From Pseudomonadota bacterium (GTDB lineage: Bacteria > Pseudomonadota > Gammaproteobacteria > Steroidobacterales > MnTg04): DNA of 64,000 nt. Under the pieces are notes generated by a model. That model was not told where the DNA came from and made no database searches. It saw only the letters and a program-made list of their open reading frames with translations. Positions within the stretch are counted from its first letter, which is position 1. The number at the start of each line of letters is the position of its first letter. The DNA lies in NCBI GenBank assembly GCA_022572885.1, contig JACZVC010000010.1, positions 1-64,000 of the forward strand, given 5' to 3'. Positions 57,064-64,000 of the stretch are shown here, piece by piece. The position numbers and the translations under genes are program-made.

Positions 57064-59946
57064 ATGACCAGCGAGCTGGAAAAAAAATACCAGACTACGC
57101 CCCTGTCCGGGGGTAATGCGCCACTGGTCGAAGGCCTGTTCGAGCAGTTCCTCGCGGATCGTTCCTCGGTGCCCGGCCATTGGGCCGAATGGTTCGATCA
57201 GTTTGACGAAAACGGGCAGATACCGCGGCGGCCGATCGAAAAAGAACTGGCACGACAGGCATCCGCAACGCGGATATCCCAACTCACCCAGCCGCTTGCC
57301 ATGTCGGAGACACGTCAGGGCCTGGTATCCCGGCTAATTCAGGTTTACGCAGCCCGCGGGCACCTGGTCGCCGATCTCGATCCGCTGGGTTTGCTGCAGC
57401 GGCCGACCCCAAAGGTTCTCAAGCTCGAATATTTTGGCCTTGGAGAAGTCGATCTGGACCGGGTTTTCCAGCCCGAAGGCCTGGCCTCGGTTTCCGGCCC
57501 AATGGCGTTGAGAGACATTATCGATCTGTTGCAGAAAGTCTATTGCGGCAAGATAGGCGTCGAGTTTGCCCATGTGTCGCGGTCGGCTGAACGGCTCTGG
57601 CTGCAGAAGGAATACGAATTGGCGGTGGTTGGCCAAGAACTGAGCCGCGATGAAAAACGTGACGCCTTGTATCAGCTGACTGCGGCCGAAGGCATGGAGC
57701 GCTACCTGCATACACGGTTCGTCGGCCAGAAGCGGTTTTCGCTGGAAGGCGGTGAAAGCATGATCTTGCTGCTCGAGGACTTGATACAGCAAGGCGGTAC
57801 GACCGGCGTCAAGGAGTTTGTCATCGGCATGGCCCACCGCGGCCGGATCAACGTACTGGTCAACATCCTCGGCAAGGCGCCGGCCGAACTGTTTTCGGAA
57901 TTCGCAGGCGAGTATGACCTGGTGCAGCTAAAAGGCTCCGGCGACGTTAAATATCACAAGGGATTCTCAGCCGATATGCACACGCCGGGCGGCGATGTAC
58001 ATATCGCGCTGGCATTCAACCCCTCGCACCTGGAGATCGTTAACCCGGTCGTCGTCGGCTCGGTCAGAGCCAGACAGCAACGTCGTGGGGATGGAGACCA
58101 TCAACGAGTCGTACCGGTACTGATACATGGTGATGCGGCCTTCGCCGGCCAGGGCGTCGTGATGGAGACCTTGCAAATGTCCCAGGCGCGGGGATTCGCG
58201 GTGGGTGGAACCGTGCATATCGTGTGCAACAACCAGATTGGTTTCACGATCAGCAATCCGGCGGACGCCCGCTCGACGCTTTATTGCAGCGATGTCGCGA
58301 AAATGATCGAGGCGCCGGTTTTCCACGTCAACGCCGACGACCCCGAAGCGGTGATTCTGGTGACCCGGCTGGCGCTGTGTTACCGGCAGGAATTCGGCAA
58401 GGACGTCGTTATCGACCTGGTCTGCTATCGCCGCCTGGGGCATAACGAAGCGGATGAGCCGGCCGCAACCCAGCCGCAAATGTATGCGGCGATCAGAAAA
58501 CACCGGACCACAAGAGAATTGTACGCGGACCGCCTGGTTCGCGAGTCGGTGCTGACCAAAGCTGAAGCCGATCGAATGATCGAGCGGTACCGGCAAGACC
58601 TCGAAGAAGGCCACCCGCTGCCGCGAAGACTGTTGGCCCTGGTTGACAACGAGTTCATCGTTGACTGGAGCCGGTATCGAAATGGCGCCACCTCGCCAAC
58701 AGCAAAAACGGCTGTCAGCAAACGGCGGTTGCAAAAATATTCGGCCCGGCTACTCGATCTTCCCGCGCATTTTACCGTCCACCCCAGGGTACAGCGGATC
58801 CTGGACAGCCGCGGGAAAATGGCGGCCGGCGAACTGCCGATCGACTGGGGCTTCGCGGAAACCATTGCTTATGCGAGCCTGCTCGATGAAGGCTATGAAG
58901 TCAGGCTGACTGGCCAGGACAGCGCGCGCGGGACTTTCTTCCACCGCCACGCGGTGCTGCACAATCAAACGGACCAGGAAAGCTTTGTGCCGCTGGAAAA
59001 CCTGTCGGCCAGGCAGGGCAGGTTCACGATCACCGATTCCTTGCTGTCGGAAGAAGCGGTCATGGGCTTCGAGTATGGCTTTGCGACGACCGAGCCCAAT
59101 GCGCTGGTCATCTGGGAAGGGCAGTTTGGTGACTTTGCCAATGGCGCACAGGTGGTTATCGATCAGTTCATCTGCTCCGGCGAGGCGAAATGGGGCCGCC
59201 TGTGCGGGCTGACTCTGTTCCTTCCACATGGTTATGAAGGCCAGGGACCGGAGCATTCATCCGCGCGGCTCGAGCGGTTCCTGCAACTTTGTGCGGAGCG
59301 CAATATGCAGGTGTGCGTGCCATCCAATCCGGCACAAATGTTTCATATGCTGAGAAGGCAAATGATCAATCCGCAGCGCGTTCCGCTGATCGTCATGACT
59401 CCGAAAAGCCTGTTGCGGCACAAGTTGTCGGTTTCGACGATCGAAGATTTGTCCAGCGGAAGTTTTCAGACGGTAATCGATGATGCATATTCGCTCAGGC
59501 CAGATGCGGTCGAGCGGGTCGTTTTCTGCAGCGGCAAGGTTTATTACGATCTCATCGATGCGCGCAACGACCGGCACGTGGAAAACGTGGCAATCGTACG
59601 CATCGAGCAGCTTTATCCGTTCCCGGTGGCACAGTACGCGGCGGCTATCGCTGCCTGGCCGAAGGCCAGGGACATAGTCTGGTGCCAGGAAGAGCCAAAA
59701 AACCAGGGCGCCTGGTATCAAATCAGGCATCGTATGCTCGAACCACTCGATGGCGGCACACAAGTACTGTCGTATGCCGGGCCAAACGCGTCGGCGGCCC
59801 CGGCATCGGGTATATTTGCCCTGCACGTAAAACAGCAGCGGGCGCTGATTGCCGACGCCCTGATGCTGGTTGACAATCATGCCACCGCCAAATCAGCAAA
59901 ACGAACCCGTAAAAAACCGAGGACGGCCAGAAAAAAACATGATTAA
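57064..59946 (+). CDS. sucA: 2-oxoglutarate dehydrogenase E1 component
   Basis: This thiamine-diphosphate enzyme decarboxylates 2-oxoglutarate and passes the succinyl group to the lipoyl arm of SucB in the TCA cycle. The 960-residue protein has the E1o N-terminal region and the active-site motifs [11 protein letters not shown] and [12 protein letters not shown]. It also has [12 protein letters not shown] and [13 protein letters not shown], and the transketolase-like C-terminal half with [17 protein letters not shown]. The length is normal (about 930-960). The last 20 residues are lysine/arginine-rich ([18 protein letters not shown]), an unusual basic tail. The end overlaps sucB by eight bases. 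Confidence 0.97.
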   Translation: MTSELEKKYQTTPLSGGNAPLVEGLFEQFLADRSSVPGHWAEWFDQFDENGQIPRRPIEKELARQASATRISQLTQPLAMSETRQGLVSRLIQVYAARGHLVADLDPLGLLQRPTPKVLKLEYFGLGEVDLDRVFQPEGLASVSGPMALRDIIDLLQKVYCGKIGVEFAHVSRSAERLWLQKEYELAVVGQELSRDEKRDALYQLTAAEGMERYLHTRFVGQKRFSLEGGESMILLLEDLIQQGGTTGVKEFVIGMAHRGRINVLVNILGKAPAELFSEFAGEYDLVQLKGSGDVKYHKGFSADMHTPGGDVHIALAFNPSHLEIVNPVVVGSVRARQQRRGDGDHQRVVPVLIHGDAAFAGQGVVMETLQMSQARGFAVGGTVHIVCNNQIGFTISNPADARSTLYCSDVAKMIEAPVFHVNADDPEAVILVTRLALCYRQEFGKDVVIDLVCYRRLGHNEADEPAATQPQMYAAIRKHRTTRELYADRLVRESVLTKAEADRMIERYRQDLEEGHPLPRRLLALVDNEFIVDWSRYRNGATSPTAKTAVSKRRLQKYSARLLDLPAHFTVHPRVQRILDSRGKMAAGELPIDWGFAETIAYASLLDEGYEVRLTGQDSARGTFFHRHAVLHNQTDQESFVPLENLSARQGRFTITDSLLSEEAVMGFEYGFATTEPNALVIWEGQFGDFANGAQVVIDQFICSGEAKWGRLCGLTLFLPHGYEGQGPEHSSARLERFLQLCAERNMQVCVPSNPAQMFHMLRRQMINPQRVPLIVMTPKSLLRHKLSVSTIEDLSSGSFQTVIDDAYSLRPDAVERVVFCSGKVYYDLIDARNDRHVENVAIVRIEQLYPFPVAQYAAAIAAWPKARDIVWCQEEPKNQGAWYQIRHRMLEPLDGGTQVLSYAGPNASAAPASGIFALHVKQQRALIADALMLVDNHATAKSAKRTRKKPRTARKKHD

Positions 59947-61156
59947 AGAAGTCAAAGTTCCCCAGCTACCCGAATCGATCGCCGATGCGACCCTGGTGAA
60001 CTGGCACAAGAAACCAGGCGATGCGGTGCAGCGTGACGAAAACCTGGTCGATCTGGAAACTGACAAAGTGGTTCTCGAGGTGCCCGCGCCAGTCGCGGGT
60101 GTATTGAAAGAGATCTTCAAAGAAGACGGCGCGACGGTTAACAGCGGTGAGTTGCTTGCGATCATCGAAGAGGGTGCGGTTGCCGGTGAAAAAGTGGCGT
60201 CCGAGATCGAAAGCCCCGCCCCTGAAAAAGCCAGCGGACCGGTCAAGTCAGAACAACAACAAAAATCAGCGCACAAACTCAGTCCATCCGTCAGGCGCCT
60301 GCTCGAAGAGTACGGAATAGATCCGGGTGATATTGCGGGTAGCGGTCGCGGCGGGCGGATCAGCAAGTCCGATGTGATGAAATTTGCTGATAGCAGACCC
60401 GTGCCTGCGGATAAACAGCCCGCCGCCACGGCCGCAACGGCTGGACTAACGAGACCCCGACAGGATCGTCGCGTGCCGATGACACGGCTGCGCTCGCGTA
60501 TCGCCGACCGAATGGTCGAGGCGCAAAATACGGCTGCGATGCTGACTTCGTTCAACGAAGTCGATCTGAGCGCCGTGATCGAGTTGCGAAAAAAATACCA
60601 GGGTAAATTTGAGAAAAAATATGGCGTGCGACTGGGGTTCATGTCTTTTTTCGCCAAAGCGTCTGTCGAAGCGTTGCAGAAGTTTCCGTCTGTCAATGCC
60701 TCGGTTGAAGGCAGCGACATCATTTACCACGACTACTATGACATCGGCGTTGCGGTCTCGACCGATCGTGGCTTGATGGTGCCGATCCTGCGCGATGTGG
60801 ACTCGCTCAGTTACGCGGGCATCGAAAAGGCGATAGCGGGTTTTGCCGATCGCGCGAAAGGTGGCAGCATAACTCTCGAGGAGCTGACCGGCGGCACGTT
60901 TACGATCACCAATGGCGGTGTGTTTGGTTCGCTGATGTCGACGCCGATTCTCAATATGCCGCAAAGCGCCATTCTTGGCATGCATGCGATCGAGGAGCGG
61001 CCGGTCGTGGTTGACGGTGAAATCGTCGTGCGAGCGATGATGTATATAGCCCTGACCTATGACCACCGGATTATTGATGGCCGGGAAGCGGTCCAATTTT
61101 TGGTCAGCATCAAGGAAACGCTGGAAGACCCGGCCAGATTAATGCTGCAGATTTAG
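59939..61156 (+). CDS. sucB: Dihydrolipoyl succinyltransferase (E2 of 2-oxoglutarate dehydrogenase)
   Basis: This core enzyme of the complex transfers succinyl to CoA. From ATG 59939 ([13 protein letters not shown]) it has 405 residues. The lipoyl domain (1-75) has lipoylated Lys43 in [10 protein letters not shown] charged linker and the E3-binding domain (about 112-148: [32 protein letters not shown]) follow. The catalytic domain has His376 and Asp380 in DHRIIDG. All functional residues are intact. The overlap with sucA and the 9-base gap to lpd indicate one operon. Confidence 0.97.
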   Translation: MIKEVKVPQLPESIADATLVNWHKKPGDAVQRDENLVDLETDKVVLEVPAPVAGVLKEIFKEDGATVNSGELLAIIEEGAVAGEKVASEIESPAPEKASGPVKSEQQQKSAHKLSPSVRRLLEEYGIDPGDIAGSGRGGRISKSDVMKFADSRPVPADKQPAATAATAGLTRPRQDRRVPMTRLRSRIADRMVEAQNTAAMLTSFNEVDLSAVIELRKKYQGKFEKKYGVRLGFMSFFAKASVEALQKFPSVNASVEGSDIIYHDYYDIGVAVSTDRGLMVPILRDVDSLSYAGIEKAIAGFADRAKGGSITLEELTGGTFTITNGGVFGSLMSTPILNMPQSAILGMHAIEERPVVVDGEIVVRAMMYIALTYDHRIIDGREAVQFLVSIKETLEDPARLMLQI

Positions 61157-61165
61157 GGAAGACTC

Positions 61166-62593
61166 ATGAGTAAACAGTTTGATGTCGTCGTTATAGGCGC
61201 CGGTCCGGCCGGCTATGTAGCTGCCATACGCGCAGCTCAGCTTGGCATGTCCGTTGCCTGTATAGACGACTGGAAGAACCACGATGGCAGCTTGTCCTAT
61301 GGCGGCACCTGCCTGAACGCCGGCTGCATCCCGTCCAAGGCCTTGCTGGAGTCATCCGAGTTGGTGCACCGGGCAAAACATGAGTTTGCGGCGCACGGCA
61401 TCGATACCGGTCCGGTCACGGTTGATTTGGCAAAGATGCAGAAGCGCAAGGCCGGTATCGTAAAACAACTGACCGGCGGCATCGCCGCGTTATTCGAGGC
61501 GAACAAGGTCACGGCATTGCAAGGTCGTGGACGCTTGCTCAAGGATCGCAAAGTAGAGTTCACGCCGCATACTGATAAGGCGGAAATCCTGCGCGGCAAA
61601 AACGTGATTCTGGCCTCGGGCTCGCTGCCGATGGAACTCGAGCAAGTGCCTTTCGATGGTAAGACCACCGTCGATTCCTGGGGCGCGCTCGAGTTTGACG
61701 CGGTGCCAAAACGGCTGGCAGTCATCGGCGGAGGCGTGATCGGGCTGGAACTTGGCAGCGTCTGGCAACGCCTGGGAGCGAAGGTCGTCGTCCTGGAGGC
61801 GATGGACGATTTCCTGTTTATGATAGACCGGCAGATCGCCAGGGACACGCAGCGCCAGTTCAAACGTCAGGGGCTGGATATTCGCCTGGGAGCAAAGGTC
61901 AGCGGCGCCACCAGGAGCAAGTCGGGAATCAAGCTCAAGTATGCCGATAGCAAGGGCGAACAAGGCGTCGAAGTGGACAAGGTAATCGTTTGCGTCGGTC
62001 GTCGGCCCAACAGCGGGGACTTGTTTGAGAAAGATTGTGGCGTAACAACCGACTCACGCGGCTTCGTCGAAGTCGATGAGGAATGTCGCACGGGGGTTGC
62101 CAATGTCTGGGCGATCGGCGACCTGGTTCGTGGCCCGATGCTCGCCCACAAAGGGTCGGAAGAGGGCATCATGGTCGTCGACCTGATCGCCGGCGAAATC
62201 AGCGTAGTCAATTACAATACGATCCCGTCGATCATATATACCGCACCGGAAATCGCCTGGGTTGGCCAGAATGAGGAAGAAATCAAGAAAAGCGGGCGAG
62301 CCTACAAGGTGGGTGTTTTTTCATTCGCTGCCAACGGCCGGGCAAAAGCGATGGAGATGGCCGCCGGTTTGGTGAAAATTATTGCCGCCGAGGATGACGA
62401 CGAAATACTCGGTGTTCATATCGCCGGGCCGATGGCCGGGGAGCTGATCGCAGAGGCAGTGCTGGCGATGGAATTTTCAGCCAGCGCCGAAGATCTGCAA
62501 CGGACCATCCATGCTCATCCGACCCTGTCCGAGGCGCTGCACGAAGCGGCCCTGGCAGTGGACAATCGGGCGATCCATGCAATCAACAATTAA
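61166..62593 (+). CDS. lpdA: Dihydrolipoyl dehydrogenase (E3)
   Basis: It reoxidises dihydrolipoamide with NAD for the 2-oxoglutarate (and possibly pyruvate) dehydrogenase complex. The 475-residue flavoprotein has the FAD motif VVIGAGPAGYVAAIRAA (about 8-24) and the redox disulfide Cys49/Cys54 in GGTCLNAGCIPSK. The NAD motif AVIGGGVIGLELGSVW and the C-terminal HAHPTLSEALHEAA with the catalytic His-Glu pair complete it. The gene ends the suc operon, and no sucCD follows. Its stop overlaps the convergent relA stop by four bases. Confidence 0.96.
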   Translation: MSKQFDVVVIGAGPAGYVAAIRAAQLGMSVACIDDWKNHDGSLSYGGTCLNAGCIPSKALLESSELVHRAKHEFAAHGIDTGPVTVDLAKMQKRKAGIVKQLTGGIAALFEANKVTALQGRGRLLKDRKVEFTPHTDKAEILRGKNVILASGSLPMELEQVPFDGKTTVDSWGALEFDAVPKRLAVIGGGVIGLELGSVWQRLGAKVVVLEAMDDFLFMIDRQIARDTQRQFKRQGLDIRLGAKVSGATRSKSGIKLKYADSKGEQGVEVDKVIVCVGRRPNSGDLFEKDCGVTTDSRGFVEVDEECRTGVANVWAIGDLVRGPMLAHKGSEEGIMVVDLIAGEISVVNYNTIPSIIYTAPEIAWVGQNEEEIKKSGRAYKVGVFSFAANGRAKAMEMAAGLVKIIAAEDDDEILGVHIAGPMAGELIAEAVLAMEFSASAEDLQRTIHAHPTLSEALHEAALAVDNRAIHAINN

Positions 62594-64000
62594 GGCGCGT
62601 CTCTTTTTGCACTAAGGACGTTGGCCAGGGATGTCAGGCGATGTAAAACACGGCTGAGTTTATCCAGGCCGCTGACTTCTATTCCCAATCGAATCTCGGC
62701 GGTGTTGTGTATGGCATCGGTCGAAGTGTCCAGCCTGAAAATGCGGATTTTTTCGTCGGCCAGCAAGGTTGTCACATCCTTGACCAGTCCCGACCGGTCA
62801 TAAGCTTTAACGCTGATGCTGGCCGGATATAGATCTTCCTGGGTGCTGGCCCAGGAAACGTCGAGGACTCGCTCGGGCCGCCTCGCCATTAACCGCAGGA
62901 GATTGCCGCAGTTGTCCCGATGCACGGTGACGCCTCGTCCCTGGGTCAGGTAGCCACGAATTTGCTCCGGGGGTACCGGCTGACAACAGCGGGCGAATCC
63001 TGTCATCAGGTCGCCAACTCCCTCAACGCGCACTTTTCCTTTGCCCAAACGAGAGCCAGGCTGGGCTTTGCGCGCTTGCAGCGCGAATTTTTGTGCCGGT
63101 TTCTCGGATCTCTGGATCGCACTGGCAACGGCCATAACGGTTATTTCACCGTTGCCCAGTGCAATGTACATCTCGTCCGGCGTGCCAAAATGCAACAACC
63201 GGGCCAGTTTTTCATGCTCGAATTTCTTGTAGCCCAACCTCGAGAGTTCCCGCTCCAGCATGACACGGCCCTGTCGCTGGTTCTGTTCCTGGTCCTGTCG
63301 CCTGAACCAGCTGCGAACCTTGATCCGGGCGCGCGACGAAGCCAGAAACCCGAGTTGGGGAATCAGCCAGTCCCGGCTGGGCCTGGGTTCCTTGCCGGTC
63401 AATATCTCGACCTGTTGGCCATTGGCCAGTTTGTAGGTTAACGGAACCATCCGCCCGTTGACCTTCGCGCCCCGGCAGCAGTGTCCGATATCGGTGTGTA
63501 TGTGGTAGGCGAAATCCAGCGGCGTACCGCCCATGGGCAGATCGACGACATCGCCGCGTGGACTGATGGCGTAGATTCGGTCTTCGAATATTTCGCTCTG
63601 GACACGGCTCAGAAAATCCTCGTCGCTGACGTCGTTTTCAACCGGCTCCAGCAAACGGCGCAGCCAGACGACTTTCTGAGCGAAAGCGCTGTCGCGTTTG
63701 CCACGTTCCTTGTATTGCCAATGCGCCGCCACCCCGAGTTCGGCATGCTGATGCATTTCCGCGGTTCGAATCTGGATTTCCAGCGCTTTGCCGTGTGGAC
63801 CGATGACCGCTGTATGCAGTGACCGATACAGGTTTTCTTTTGGCGTTGCGATGTAATCGTCAAATTCGCCCTGAATATACGGCCAGGTGCCGTGCACGAC
63901 GCCCAATGCGGCGTAACAGTCGGCAACGCTGCCAACCATGATGCGGATGGCCCGGATATCCAGCACCTGCTCGAAGGCAAGGTTGTTGCGCTGCATTTTC
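62590..64000 (-). CDS. relA: (p)ppGpp synthetase RelA (5' part outside the window)
   Basis: RelA makes the alarmone (p)ppGpp on ribosomes stalled by uncharged tRNA. The visible part, about 470 residues, lacks the N-terminal pseudo-hydrolase domain, which lies beyond the window. The synthetase domain carries GEFDDYIATPKENLYRSLHT. The EFDD tetrad is the EXDD motif of monofunctional RelA, while bifunctional SpoT has RXKD. Next are TGS (about EIFEDRIYAISPRGDVVDLP), the helical region and the Cys-rich RIS/zinc-finger (GFARCCQP, HRDNCGNL). A C-terminal ACT/RRM domain (SISVKAYDRSGLVKDVTTLL) ends the protein. It is convergent with lpdA. Confidence 0.93.
   Translation of the reverse strand, partial: KMQRNNLAFEQVLDIRAIRIMVGSVADCYAALGVVHGTWPYIQGEFDDYIATPKENLYRSLHTAVIGPHGKALEIQIRTAEMHQHAELGVAAHWQYKERGKRDSAFAQKVVWLRRLLEPVENDVSDEDFLSRVQSEIFEDRIYAISPRGDVVDLPMGGTPLDFAYHIHTDIGHCCRGAKVNGRMVPLTYKLANGQQVEILTGKEPRPSRDWLIPQLGFLASSRARIKVRSWFRRQDQEQNQRQGRVMLERELSRLGYKKFEHEKLARLLHFGTPDEMYIALGNGEITVMAVASAIQRSEKPAQKFALQARKAQPGSRLGKGKVRVEGVGDLMTGFARCCQPVPPEQIRGYLTQGRGVTVHRDNCGNLLRLMARRPERVLDVSWASTQEDLYPASISVKAYDRSGLVKDVTTLLADEKIRIFRLDTSTDAIHNTAEIRLGIEVSGLDKLSRVLHRLTSLANVLSAKRDAP

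Overview
The window looks like a chromosomal segment of a free-living, aerobic gammaproteobacterium of moderate to high GC content. The evidence is gene order: rne|rluC-maf-yceD-rpmF-plsX-fabH, clpS-clpA facing infA-aat-trxB, ftsK-lolA-rarA-serS, and sucA-sucB-lpd are all gammaproteobacterial arrangements. The SOS cassette lexA-imuA-imuB-dnaE2 and an OprI-type lipoprotein recall Pseudomonas and Xanthomonadales/Chromatiales-like lineages. I cannot name a genus. I saw no rRNA, CRISPR array, transposase or phage gene.

Layout. 1-1900: a secreted protein of unknown function, a palindromic element and a low-molecular-weight phosphotyrosine phosphatase. 1.9-9.4 kb: RNase E, and divergently rluC plus the yceD-rpmF-plsX-fabH lipid/ribosome operon, whose promoter seems to lie directly against the first codon. 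9.5-12.0 kb: a 61-residue protein behind two perfect CRP-type sites, a YkvA-like protein, and an L,D-transpeptidase facing the OprI-like lipoprotein it may crosslink. 12.2-20.0 kb: a PYROXD2-like oxidoreductase and the SOS mutasome operon with two LexA boxes. 20.0-25.7 kb: type II secretion genes gspC-D-E-F only. 25.9-28.1 kb: a CHASE2 adenylate/guanylate cyclase.

28.2-40.4 kb: N-degron proteolysis (clpS, clpA, aat) with infA and trxB, then alanine dehydrogenase, ftsK, lolA, a VanZ-like protein, rarA and serS. 40.4-48.6 kb: a large MscS channel, a tandemly duplicated tRNA-Ser locus with a hairpin-rich insert in the first copy, purE-purK, a broken PII-like gene, a TPR/DUF1579-like secreted protein, a histidine phosphatase, trmH, a peroxiredoxin, tRNA-Ala and tRNA-Arg. 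48.7-53.3 kb: an accessory-looking module of a beta-barrel, a cupredoxin and, divergently, a CACHE-HAMP-GGDEF-EAL c-di-GMP phosphodiesterase. 53.4-57 kb: an OPT transporter, a small beta-barrel and a DUF5658-like membrane protein. 57-64 kb: 2-oxoglutarate dehydrogenase (sucA-sucB-lpd) and the 3' part of relA, which runs off the window.

The clearest functional links are the LexA-controlled mutagenic polymerase operon, the OprI/L,D-transpeptidase pair, the leucine/phenylalanine N-degron locus, and a possible copper- or redox-responsive c-di-GMP module. The points most worth a second look are the tRNA-Ser array, the twin CRP sites with the repeat-motif micro-protein, the cupredoxin/EAL module and the PII-like pseudogene.
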